Source: Pseudomonas sp. RIT409 (GTDB taxonomy: Bacteria; Pseudomonadota; Gammaproteobacteria; Pseudomonadales; Pseudomonadaceae). Taken from it: a stretch of DNA of 64,000 bases. Below the pieces are notes generated by a model. That model made no database searches and had not been told where the DNA came from. It worked only from the letters and a program-made list of their open reading frames with translations. Both the position numbers and the translations under genes were made by a program. The stretch spans positions 124,001 through 188,000 of the forward strand of contig NZ_QARE02000008.1 of the NCBI RefSeq assembly GCF_003052515.2. Direction: 5' to 3'. Positions 1-8,800 of this stretch are shown one piece after another (position 1 is the stretch's first letter; each line of letters starts with the position of its first letter).

Positions 1-163
1 ACGTGTTAAACCAAAAATATTTTTTTTCGGTAAACGATTTCTTCTCGAGATCGAACCTAGGTTTTCGCTCTATCCTGTTCCTTACAAATTTATAAATGTA
101 GCATTTCAAAACTCGAAAGCCTTGTTCGTCGTCAAGCAAGCGACCTGGGTACGGCGTCACCAT
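1..163 (-). CDS. possible partial ORF running off the left edge
   Basis: An open frame starts at ATG 163 and continues to the window edge for at least 54 codons. It is AT-rich and rich in Lys, Arg and aromatic residues. An AAGGA motif lies nine bases before the ATG, and the frame is also open upstream to a GTG near 226. I recognise no family. It lies downstream of the Rhs immunity-type genes, where further small immunity-like or remnant ORFs are common, so it may be a real small gene or chance. Confidence 0.25.
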   Translation of the reverse strand, partial: MVTPYPGRLLDDEQGFRVLKCYIYKFVRNRIERKPRFDLEKKSFTEKKYFWFNT

Positions 164-232
164 TCGGGCTAGTCCTTGAAAAAAACATGACCCACATTTT
201 GTGATCCATCTCTCCACCTATAATGCGGGAGA

Positions 233-481
233 TCATTTCCAACATTGACCTAGCGATCGCGCCACTGTCGAAGTTTCTCCCCTTGACTCTTTGAGAAGCA
301 CATTAGCATCTGAACTATAACCAATCTTAGCTTTAAAATTTTCCCAGGTCATTTTCAACTTAAAATGCATCATCAGAGACAGCCCGTCAAAACAATTCAT
401 TATCCACCCCGCCAACGAGTGCCTTTTAAAACTCGAAACAACAGAAAATAAAACCTCAACTAGCCTTACCAAACTAATCAC
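233..481 (-). CDS. hypothetical small ORF after the second immunity-type gene
   Basis: This 82-codon frame begins with GTG overlapping the stop codon of the upstream immunity-type gene, which would suit translational coupling. The product is basic, with a hydrophobic N-terminal stretch, and matches no family I know. Internal ATGs would give a shorter protein of about 55 residues. The DNA is AT-rich like the rest of the toxin/immunity tail. It could be a further immunity or accessory gene, or chance coding in a degraded cassette. Confidence 0.3.
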   Translation of the reverse strand: MISLVRLVEVLFSVVSSFKRHSLAGWIMNCFDGLSLMMHFKLKMTWENFKAKIGYSSDANVLLKESRGETSTVARSLGQCWK

Positions 482-797
482 CAGGCTTGCGCCAAAATTT
501 CAGCTTATCCACCACACGCTCAATGTCATCCATATCATCATCACCCACCCCATGATCAAAAGGTTCACAGAGTATGCTTCTAACCTTATTCAAACGATCA
601 CATATACCATTCTCATCTATAAACCTCGTAGTCTCAAGCGCATACTCAAGATCTGTCTCCGGGGTAGGCGGCCGATCTGGGTGCAGATAATAATAACTCC
701 CCATATCGCCAAGCGAGATAAGAATATACTCTATTTCACACAGCGCCTGAATTACCACCTCGCCTTTATACGACACCACTTCGTTTTGCTTTTTCAT
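474..797 (-). CDS. putative immunity protein (second paralogue) for an Rhs toxin
   Basis: The product is a 107-residue acidic cytoplasmic-type protein with no signal peptide or membrane segment. It aligns end to end without gaps with the protein encoded at 996-1319. About two thirds of residues are identical by eye, including the shared blocks LEYALETTRFIDEN and GDDDMDDIER and the ending KPGD. ATG 797 is chosen because it matches the paralogue's N-terminus; GGACGTGAT just before it may serve as the ribosome-binding site. It directly follows an orphan Rhs toxin tip at 799-960, so it is probably the immunity gene of that displaced toxin. The family is not one I can name. The immunity role is inferred from position and duplication. 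Confidence 0.7.
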   Translation of the reverse strand: MKKQNEVVSYKGEVVIQALCEIEYILISLGDMGSYYYLHPDRPPTPETDLEYALETTRFIDENGICDRLNKVRSILCEPFDHGVGDDDMDDIERVVDKLKFWRKPGD

Positions 798-798
798 A

Positions 799-960
799 TC
801 ACGTCCTAATGACAAAAGCGGGGTTATCCAACACCACATCCCCTTTCACGGTCAGCTCAAAGGCCGGAATATTTGGCGGTCGATGCGAGAAAGATGTTCG
901 CAATTTAATGGTGATCTCACTAGTGCAAAACGTCCTTACCAGTCCTCGGCCCATGATTTG
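799..960 (-). pseudogene. orphan Rhs C-terminal toxin tip (displaced fragment)
   Basis: This minus-strand frame has no good start and is closed upstream by TAG at 961-963. Its translation ends in ELTVKGDVVLDNPAFVIRT, directly comparable to ELTIKGNVTLKNPTFTIRR, the end of the full-length Rhs protein. A second shared block, GRG followed by a Thr/Phe-rich stretch, occurs about 50 residues from the end in both. The fragment stops two bases before the second immunity-type gene. It looks like the remains of an older toxin cassette left behind when the current Rhs tip was exchanged. This feature was found by reading the intergenic strand directly. Confidence 0.75.
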
Positions 961-995
961 CTATAAGTAGGAAATTGTATTGGACGTATTCGTAT

Positions 996-1319
996 TCAAT
1001 CGCCTGGCTTACTCCAAAACTTTACAGTTTCAATAGCTCTCTCTATGTCATCCATATCATCATCTCCAAGCTCGCTGTTGAAAGGTGCGGACAGTATGGC
1101 TCTTACCTTATTAAGCCTGTCAAATATCAGGTTTTCGTCGATAAATCTAGTCGTCTCTAGCGCATACTCAAGATGTGTTTCATCCGTTGGTGGGGATTGC
1201 ACGTTTTGATAGTAGTAACGACCCATTTCCCTTAATGAGATCATTATGTATTCTATTTCGCACAGGGCATCAATGAGCTGTGCGCCCTCGAGTTTGATTA
1301 TCTCATTTTCTACTTTCAT
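996..1319 (-). CDS. putative immunity protein (first paralogue) for the Rhs toxin
   Basis: The product is a 107-residue acidic protein immediately downstream of the rhs gene, with a six-base gap. AAGGAGATAA overlaps the end of rhs and provides a strong ribosome-binding site. It has no signal peptide, as expected for a cytoplasmic protein that neutralises a toxin delivered into sister cells. It is a close paralogue of the protein encoded at 474-797. Position at the 3' end of a polymorphic-toxin gene is the main evidence for an immunity role. I do not recognise a named immunity family. The DNA is clearly more AT-rich than the rhs core, as is usual for exchanged toxin/immunity tails. Confidence 0.75.
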   Translation of the reverse strand: MKVENEIIKLEGAQLIDALCEIEYIMISLREMGRYYYQNVQSPPTDETHLEYALETTRFIDENLIFDRLNKVRAILSAPFNSELGDDDMDDIERAIETVKFWSKPGD

Positions 1320-1325
1320 TCCATT

Positions 1326-4300
1326 TTATCTCCTTATCGTGAAAGTGGGGTTTTTGAGAGTTACGTTCCCTTTGATTGTGAGCTCTTTAGTGTGATATCT
1401 AGGGTTGGGTATCCATTCCAATTCGCTTTCAAGCACATCAGTTTCTACGAAGTGCTTACCCCTGCCTCTTGTAATTCCAAGTGTCACTTGGGCTTCTATT
1501 TCGCTCAAAGGTTTTTTTTTGGCTGGCTCTACATAAACTCGATTGTTATCTCTCGCGATGATTATTCCTGATTCTCTAATGCCATCTATTCCCTTTCTGT
1601 TTGTGTAATGCCGCACACGTACGACCTTCTTACACCACCCCCACGGATCCACCCACCCAATCGCATTCGGCGCGTACTGATACAGGTTCAGCCCGCCCGC
1701 CAGCCCAATCGGGTCGGGGGTGGTGAAGCGGCCTATGTCCGGGTCGTAGTACCTGAAGGTGTTGTAGTGCAGGCCGGTCTCGCGATCAAGGTATTGGCCC
1801 TGAAAGCGCAGGTTCTGGTTTTCGGGAAAGTGGGGTTCGCGGGTTTCTTCAGTGGTGTTGCCCCAGACTTGGTAACGCGCGCGCCAGACGAGGTGGCCGT
1901 CGGGTTCGGTGAGTTGTTCGGGTAGGCCGTTGAGGTCGTTGTGGTAGTAGCGCAGTGTCTGGTGTTCGCCTCGGCCGTCGACGCGGGCCAGGGGTTCGTG
2001 GCTCTCGTCCGCGTACAGGTACAGGGTGGGCAGTCCGTTTTGCTCTTCGTGCAGCAGGCGAAGGCCGTCCCAGAGGAAGGTCGTTTCGCAGAGAATCCGG
2101 CCGTCGGGGTGGTGCAGGGTTTTGCCGATGCGTCGGCCCAGCGGGTCGTAGGTCATGCGCACGACGTGGCGATCGGGATTTTGCACTTCGATGAGGCGGC
2201 TTTCGGCGTCGTAGACGAAGCGTTGCAGCCCGCGCCGGATACTGCGTTTTTCGCTCAGGCGTCCGAAGCTGTCGTAGCGGTAGTGCTTGTCCTGCCAGGT
2301 CAGCAGTCGGTTCTGGGTGACCCGCGTCTTGCTGGATTCGCCGGCCACCAGGTTGGCGGCGGGGTCGTAGGTAAATCGCTCCACTAGCCGGCTGACGCTG
2401 TCTTGGGCGGTCATTATCCGGCTGCTGGAGTCGTAGCCGAACAGGGTCCGATGCTCGCCATGACGCTGCTGCTCGACACGGGTCAGGAGGTTGTCGGTCA
2501 GGTCGTATTCGTAGGTTTTTGTGCTGTCAGCGGGCAAAGGCCGAGGGCGGCTTTCGTGCTGGCGGGTGCGTGAGTGCAGGCGGTCGCTGCGGTCGTAGGC
2601 GCTGCAAGTGAGGAGCTTGCCCTGGGTTCGCAGCACCTCACGGTGCAGCCGATCCCGTTCGAAATCGCAGACTACCTGGCCGTCGAGGTTCAGTTGATGC
2701 AGGTGGCCGCTGCCGTAAAGCAAGCGGTTGATCCAGCGCCCATCGGGGGTTTGCGTCTGGATCAGGTTGCCAAGTTCGTCGTAGCGATGAAGAACGGTGC
2801 CCGATGGGGTCGTTTCGCTGACCAGGCGGCCGAGTGCGTCGTAGGCGAAGCCAACGCTGCGTCGCTCACCCTCGTTGTCGGTGAAGGTCACGTCAATCAA
2901 CTGATCGAGCAGGTCGTGGGCATACGCCGTGCGGCCATCGTCAGTCACTTTTGCGATCAGGCGTCCGACGGCATCGCGCTCGAAGCGGTGAACGATGGCG
3001 TCCAGACCCGCCAGTTGGGTGGCACATTCGACGTCGCCCAGCGCGTCGTACTGATACTGGCGTTGGCTGCCGTCGAGATCCTGCTGGGCGATCAGTTGAT
3101 CCGCTGCATCCCAGGCAAACCGGTAGCATTCTCCGTTTTCGTTGGTCAGCGTTTCGAGTCGGCCATAGGCGTCGTAGCGGTACTCGACCGTGCGCTCGTG
3201 GGGGTCCTGACGCTGCCGCAACCGTCCTCGTCGGTCGTAGCCATAGCGGGTGATCTCCCCCGCAGCATTGACATAACCGACGAGCAAACCGCTGTCATCG
3301 TGCAGGAAACGCTCGACGCGCCCGACCGGCGATTCGCGCAGCTGCAAACGACCCAGCGCATCGTGCATGTACTGCGTGCGCTCGCCGAGGGCGTCGGTAC
3401 GTCGGTCCAGAAACCCGCGCCGGTCATAGCGAAATTCAGTCTTGTGGCCCGAGCAGTCCAGATAATCGGTCAGTTGCCCGAACTCATTCCAGCGCAGGGT
3501 CTTGCTTTTACCCTTGGCGTCGATGACCTCGATGACCCGCCCCCGTTCGTCGAAGCGATAACGGGTAACCTGCCCCAGTGGATCCACCTCATGGGTGCGA
3601 TTGCCCCGCCGGTCATAGCGGTATTGCCACTGATGGCCTGCAGCGTCGGTGTCCACCTTGGGCAGCGACCAATGTTCCAGCCAGTGAGTGGATTCGATGC
3701 GCCCGAGGGGATCCTCGGTCGACGTCAGGTTGCCCGCGTCGTCGTAGACAAAGGTCCACCGGCCTTGCTGAGGGTCAGTGGCGCTGAGCAACTGCCGCTC
3801 ATCGTTCCACGAGAAATGCCAGGTCCGGTCAAGAGGGTCGGTGTACTCGGTGATCTGATGCTGGGCGTTCCAGCATCGAACGCTGCGGCGATTCAGGCCG
3901 TCGACGATGACCGTGCAACCTGCGTCCAGGTCATAGGCGAAGCGGTATTCGTCCCCTTCGTCGGTCCAGTGATGCACGACGCGCCACTCGCGCTCGTCGA
4001 CCAGCGCCCATTCATAAAAACAGCGCAACCCGGTGGGTAACCGGTGCTCGACCATGCGCCGATGAACGTCATAGCTGAACCGCCGCTGCACATTGTCCAG
4101 CGCGTCGCGTACCTCACACAGATCGCCTTGATCGCTGTAAGCGTACGAGGCCAACACCTCTGAAGAGTCGTCATCGAACGACCGTTCGACACGCTCGACC
4201 CGGCCTGGCCATTGCCGCGAATAAACCAGCGTCAGACGCACGACATCCAGGGTGTCGTGCAGCCGAACCAGACGGCCTTCCGCGTCGTAGACCAGATGAA

Positions 4301-5597
4301 TTCGGTTGTCGTTGCGGTCACCGAGCTGACTCAAACGTAGGCGTGAAGGCTCAACCAGATTCGGCTCGAACAGCCGGTAGATGCCGTCTTCGCTTTCGAT
4401 CAGCACCCGCCCGTCGGTATGCCGCTTGACCGCCAGCCCCTCCCCCGCACTGAACACTGCACGCCCCAGTGCCAGCGTGCCCATGTCGATGCGCCGTGCC
4501 TGTTCGTCGATATAGATCAGCCCTTCGCCACCTTCCGTGAGGGCCTCGACCTCGACAGACACTTCAAATGCCACGCTCCAGCCCGCGCCGAACAGTCCGT
4601 CGCGTCGCGCATCCCGGCTGCTGTAAAACCGCTGCCACTCGATCGGCAACACGCCCGGCAGCACGAAGTCCAGCTCTTCACTGCCGCCCAAGACCTTGGC
4701 CCCGGTGGCGGCGTGCACCGGATTCGGCGAGGCAGTCACTGCCCGAGCCAACGCCCCGGCGGCAGCGCTGACAGCAGCGCCACTGGCCGCCCCCACCAAC
4801 AGGCACGGCAGATTGCTGACAAATCTCGCCGGGCCGCCGCGCAGCGCCATCAGCGCTGAAACCGCGAGCCCTACACCGGGCGTCTTGCCGCTGCGGATGG
4901 TTCGGACAACCGCCTTGCCGCCGCCGATGCGCACATTGGGGGAAATCTGCCCGGAAGACACCACCACCGCGTCGCAGGTGCTGCGGTCCCCGCTGCGCAC
5001 GGCGGGCTGGCCATTGATGAATACCGAATCCGAGCCTTCAGCCAGGTACTGCCCGGGCAGGCCGGGGTGTTTGTCGCAGGCGATCCAGTCCAGCGATTGC
5101 GGCACAGCACCGGGCTGCGGGGTGGCGACAGTCGGGCGCCACAGTTCCGAAAAGAAACCCTTGGCGATGTCGAGAAAGGTGCCCTCTGGCGCTTCATCTT
5201 CCGGCAGCTCGACCGATGCTTCAGAGATCGACCCAGCCGCACGTGCAGCGGGTAAACCGTTGATGAACACGTCGGGTGAGCCGCTGGTGATGTGCGCGCA
5301 TACCGTGGGCGGAAAGAGATCGTTGGCCACCCCTTCGCAAAACGTGCTCAAGGCGTCATTGGCGCCGGTGAGATCCATACCGACCGTCACCGCAGCGCCG
5401 ACGACAGCGCCCAACACGCAGGCGCCCAGACCACCGGTGGCGACCGTGACCCCGGCCGCCGCGACAATCGCGGTGGTCACCAGAACCGATGCGCCAACCG
5501 TGGCGATGACTTGCAATGCACCGCCGAAAAGGTCGGCGGCGATCGAACTGTGAGCGAGGGCATCGCCTTGGCGGGCAGCCCAAAGGGCGTCAGACAT
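1326..5597 (-). CDS. PAAR-Rhs polymorphic toxin, C-terminal HYD1-like ADP-ribosyltransferase
   Basis: The 1423-residue protein has hydrophobic segments near residues 26-75 and 240-290. PAAR-type motifs (VFINGLPAAR, VFINGQPAVR) lie near residues 114 and 196, followed by an Rhs/YD-repeat shell from about 315 to 1300. The core ends with the conserved DPIGLAGG and DPWGW motifs near 1297-1321. Such proteins sit on a type VI secretion spike, and the shell encloses the cleaved toxin. The last ~100 residues begin with RHYTNRKGIDGIRESG and end in an ELTIKGNV block, matching what I know of HYD1-signature ADP-ribosyltransferase toxins; this assignment is from memory. No DUF1795 (Eag-type) chaperone gene or VgrG is adjacent, so partners must be elsewhere. 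It is not a TcC, because it has PAAR and N-terminal membrane segments. Confidence 0.9.
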   Translation of the reverse strand: MSDALWAARQGDALAHSSIAADLFGGALQVIATVGASVLVTTAIVAAAGVTVATGGLGACVLGAVVGAAVTVGMDLTGANDALSTFCEGVANDLFPPTVCAHITSGSPDVFINGLPAARAAGSISEASVELPEDEAPEGTFLDIAKGFFSELWRPTVATPQPGAVPQSLDWIACDKHPGLPGQYLAEGSDSVFINGQPAVRSGDRSTCDAVVVSSGQISPNVRIGGGKAVVRTIRSGKTPGVGLAVSALMALRGGPARFVSNLPCLLVGAASGAAVSAAAGALARAVTASPNPVHAATGAKVLGGSEELDFVLPGVLPIEWQRFYSSRDARRDGLFGAGWSVAFEVSVEVEALTEGGEGLIYIDEQARRIDMGTLALGRAVFSAGEGLAVKRHTDGRVLIESEDGIYRLFEPNLVEPSRLRLSQLGDRNDNRIHLVYDAEGRLVRLHDTLDVVRLTLVYSRQWPGRVERVERSFDDDSSEVLASYAYSDQGDLCEVRDALDNVQRRFSYDVHRRMVEHRLPTGLRCFYEWALVDEREWRVVHHWTDEGDEYRFAYDLDAGCTVIVDGLNRRSVRCWNAQHQITEYTDPLDRTWHFSWNDERQLLSATDPQQGRWTFVYDDAGNLTSTEDPLGRIESTHWLEHWSLPKVDTDAAGHQWQYRYDRRGNRTHEVDPLGQVTRYRFDERGRVIEVIDAKGKSKTLRWNEFGQLTDYLDCSGHKTEFRYDRRGFLDRRTDALGERTQYMHDALGRLQLRESPVGRVERFLHDDSGLLVGYVNAAGEITRYGYDRRGRLRQRQDPHERTVEYRYDAYGRLETLTNENGECYRFAWDAADQLIAQQDLDGSQRQYQYDALGDVECATQLAGLDAIVHRFERDAVGRLIAKVTDDGRTAYAHDLLDQLIDVTFTDNEGERRSVGFAYDALGRLVSETTPSGTVLHRYDELGNLIQTQTPDGRWINRLLYGSGHLHQLNLDGQVVCDFERDRLHREVLRTQGKLLTCSAYDRSDRLHSRTRQHESRPRPLPADSTKTYEYDLTDNLLTRVEQQRHGEHRTLFGYDSSSRIMTAQDSVSRLVERFTYDPAANLVAGESSKTRVTQNRLLTWQDKHYRYDSFGRLSEKRSIRRGLQRFVYDAESRLIEVQNPDRHVVRMTYDPLGRRIGKTLHHPDGRILCETTFLWDGLRLLHEEQNGLPTLYLYADESHEPLARVDGRGEHQTLRYYHNDLNGLPEQLTEPDGHLVWRARYQVWGNTTEETREPHFPENQNLRFQGQYLDRETGLHYNTFRYYDPDIGRFTTPDPIGLAGGLNLYQYAPNAIGWVDPWGWCKKVVRVRHYTNRKGIDGIRESGIIIARDNNRVYVEPAKKKPLSEIEAQVTLGITRGRGKHFVETDVLESELEWIPNPRYHTKELTIKGNVTLKNPTFTIRR

Positions 5598-5783
5598 TCC
5601 GTGATCCGCGCTGAGAAAAGCGCGGAATCTAGGGGTTTACAGTGCGACTGTCCGGGCGCTGAAACACAAAAACGAGGGGCTACGATTCTTTCAGAAAGGG
5701 ACTACAGGCGCTTGTCTTGGGCTCTTACTCGGGAGTCGGATATGTACGACGCTAGGGCATCAGAGTAAAAATCCCAAGCCAAC

Positions 5784-5814
5784 AAAAAAGCCCCGCATCT
5801 CTCGATGCAGGGCT
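5784..5814 (-). terminator. rho-independent terminator of gdhB
   Basis: Arms 5789-5798 and 5805-5814 form a ten-base stem with one mismatch and a six-base loop. On the minus strand the stem is followed by a run of six T. It lies about 40 bases after the gdhB stop codon. Confidence 0.8.
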
Positions 5815-5855
5815 GTTTCTTGCAGACTGCCGCTTAAGACTCGAAGCTAACGCGT

Positions 5856-8800
5856 CTAAACCACCGCCACCTGCCCACTCATGGCCAGGTCCAGCAACTC
5901 ACGGTTGGCCACGGCGTACATGGCGTAGTCATGACCGCTCGCAGCACGCAGCTCGACCAGCATGGCGCGCCAGCGCTCGACCATCGGCAGGTGCTGTTCC
6001 AGCCACAGGTTCAGCCGCTCTTCCACGTCCTCCGGACCGTTGGCCATTTGCAGCACCGACACCGTAATCGCCCGTTGCTGCCAGTCGATGTCGTCGCGGA
6101 ACGCTTCGCGAGCCAGGGCCTGCCAGTTGTTTTCCACTGGCAAGGCGCTGATCTGCTGCAGGTACCAGGTCACGTCCAGCGAACTGCCCACCGCGAAGTA
6201 CACCTTGGCCACGTCAGCTGCATTCTGGCCGGTGACGTCCGAAGCTTCGATGATCGGCAGCAAGGTGTACAAGTGCGCGGTGCCCGCGACCATACGCGCC
6301 AGCAGCTCAGGTACGCCAGCCGCGACGTACTCCTGATAGCGCGCTTGCCAGGCTTCACGCGGCGGCCCCTCCAGCAGCTCGTCCAGTTTCAGGCCCAGCG
6401 CGGCCAGGTGCGGACCGAAGTGAGCCACGTCACGTGCCGCGTCCAGTTCGTTGCGACGGCTGCGCAGGAACCAGCGGGTGGCACGACGCCCCAGACGCAT
6501 CAGTTCGTCCATCAGCGCCAACTGGATTTCAGCCGGTACCTTGTAGTCCAGCGCCTCGATCTGCCGGAACCAGTGTGGCAGGTGGAAGATGTCACGCACG
6601 ATGACGTACGCACCGGCCACGTTGGCGGCGCTCATGCCGGTCGACTCCTTGAGCCGCTGCACGAAGGTGATGCCCATGTGGTTCACCAGGTCGTTGGCGA
6701 TCTGGGTGCTGACGATTTCGCGCTTGAGGCGGTGACGGCGCATGGAATCGGCAAACTTCGATGCCAGCGACGGTGGGAAAGCGGTGTCCATGTCGCGGGC
6801 CAGATAGTCGTCATCCGGCACACGGGACTCCAGCAGCGCTTCCTTGAGGTCGATCTTGCTGTAGGAGATCAACACCGACAGCTCCGCACGGGTCAGGCCT
6901 TTCTGCTCGCTGATGCGCTCGGCCAGTTCCTCTTCGGAAGGCAGGAACTCAATAGCGCGGTCCAGCTTGCCACGGGACTCCAGGTCGTTCATCAGGCGCT
7001 TGTATTCGGAAATGCGTTCGTAAGTGCGACGCGCCGCCAGCGAAAGGGCCTGAGTCTGCTTGTAGTTGTTGCCCAGCACCAGGTTGCCGACGTCGTCGGT
7101 CATGCTCTCGAGCAACAGGTTGCGCTGTTTCTCGGTCATGTCACCGGCCTGCACCACTTCATTGAGCAGGATCTTGATGTTCACTTCGTGGTCGGAGCAG
7201 TCGACCCCACCGGCGTTGTCGATGAAGTCGGTGTTGGTCGCTCCGCCCAGCAGGCCGAATTCGACGCGGCCCAGTTGAGTCATGCCCAGGTTACCGCCCT
7301 CCCCCACGACCTTGCAGCGCAGTTCGTTCCCGTTGACGCGCAGGGCGTCGTTGGCCTTGTCGCCCACGTCGGCGTGGCTTTCCGAACTGGCCTTGACGTA
7401 GGTGCCGATGCCGCCGTTCCACAACAGATCGACCGGCGCCTTGAGCAGGGCATGCATCAGTTCGGTCGGGGTCAGCTTGTCAGCGGTGATGTCGAAGCGC
7501 GCTTTCATCTGCGGGGTGATGGCGATGCTCTTCGCGCTGCGCGGGAAAATGCCGCCCCCTTCGGACATGATACGGGTGTCGTAGTCGGTCCAGGCCGAAC
7601 GCGGCAGGTCGAACAGACGCTTGCGCTCGGCAAAGCTGGTGGCCGGATCCGGATTCGGGTCGATGAAGATGTGCAGGTGGTTGAACGCCGCCACCAGTTG
7701 CAACGTGTCCGACATGAGCAAACCGTTACCAAACACGTCACCGGCCATATCGCCCACGCCGATCACGCTGATGCTGTCCTGCTGGACGTTGATCCCGCGC
7801 TCACGGAAATGACGTTGCACGCCAACCCACGCGCCCTTGGCGGTGATCCCCATCTTCTTGTGGTCATACCCCGCCGAGCCGCCAGAGGCGAACGCATCCC
7901 CCAGCCAGAAGCCATAGTCGATGGCGATGCCGTTGGCGATGTCGGAGAAGGTCGCGGTGCCTTTGTCCGCAGCCACGACGAGGTACGGGTCATCGTCGTC
8001 ATGACGCACCACGTTGGCCGGTGGTATCAGCACCCCCTCTTTCAGGTTGTCGGTGATGTCCAGCAAGCCGGAGATGAAGATGCGGTAGCAGGCGATCGCT
8101 TCGGCCTGGATTTCATCGCGGGTTCCGGTGGTCGGCAGACGGCGCGGCAGGAAACCGCCCTTGGCACCGACAGGCACGATGACCGAGTTCTTGACCTGCT
8201 GGGCCTTGACCAGGCCGAGCACTTCGGTACGGAAGTCTTCTTCGCGGTCGGACCAGCGCAGCCCGCCGCGGGCCACGTTGCCGAAGCGCAAGTGAACGCC
8301 TTCGACCCGTGGCGAGTACACGAAGATTTCGAATTTGGGCACCGGCTTGGGCAGTTCGGGGATCAGACGGGGATTGAACTTGAAGCTGAAATAGCCCTTG
8401 CTCTGGCCGTTGGCGTCGGTCTGATAGAAGTTGGTGCGCAGGGTGGCCTTGATCAGGTCCAGGTAGCGGCGCAGGATGCGGTCTTCGTTGAGCACCTGAA
8501 CGTCGTCCAGTGCCGAGAGGATCGCCTGCTCCAGACGCTGCTGCATGTCGTCCAGGTCGTTGCCGGACAGCTTGCGCGCCAAATAGAAACGGGTCTTGAA
8601 CAGGCGCGTCAGTTCGCGGGCGATGTCGGCATGGTTGTTCAGCGTGCTGGCGATGTAGCCGAGGTCGAAGCCCAGGCGGATCTGCTTCAGATACCGCGCG
8701 TAGGCACGCAGCAGCGCCACATCGCGCCAAGGAAGGCCTGCAGTCAGGACCAGCCGGTTGAACGCATCGTTCTCTGCATCGCCCCGTACGATATGCACGA

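Noticed and set aside
2574..4040. 488-codon plus-strand frame inside the rhs gene
   Set aside because: Antisense to the Rhs repeats; the periodic YD-repeat codons keep the opposite frame open.
1326..5597. Reading the Rhs protein as a TcC component for the Tc operon
   Set aside because: It has PAAR motifs and N-terminal membrane segments and its own immunity-type genes, which are traits of type VI Rhs effectors.
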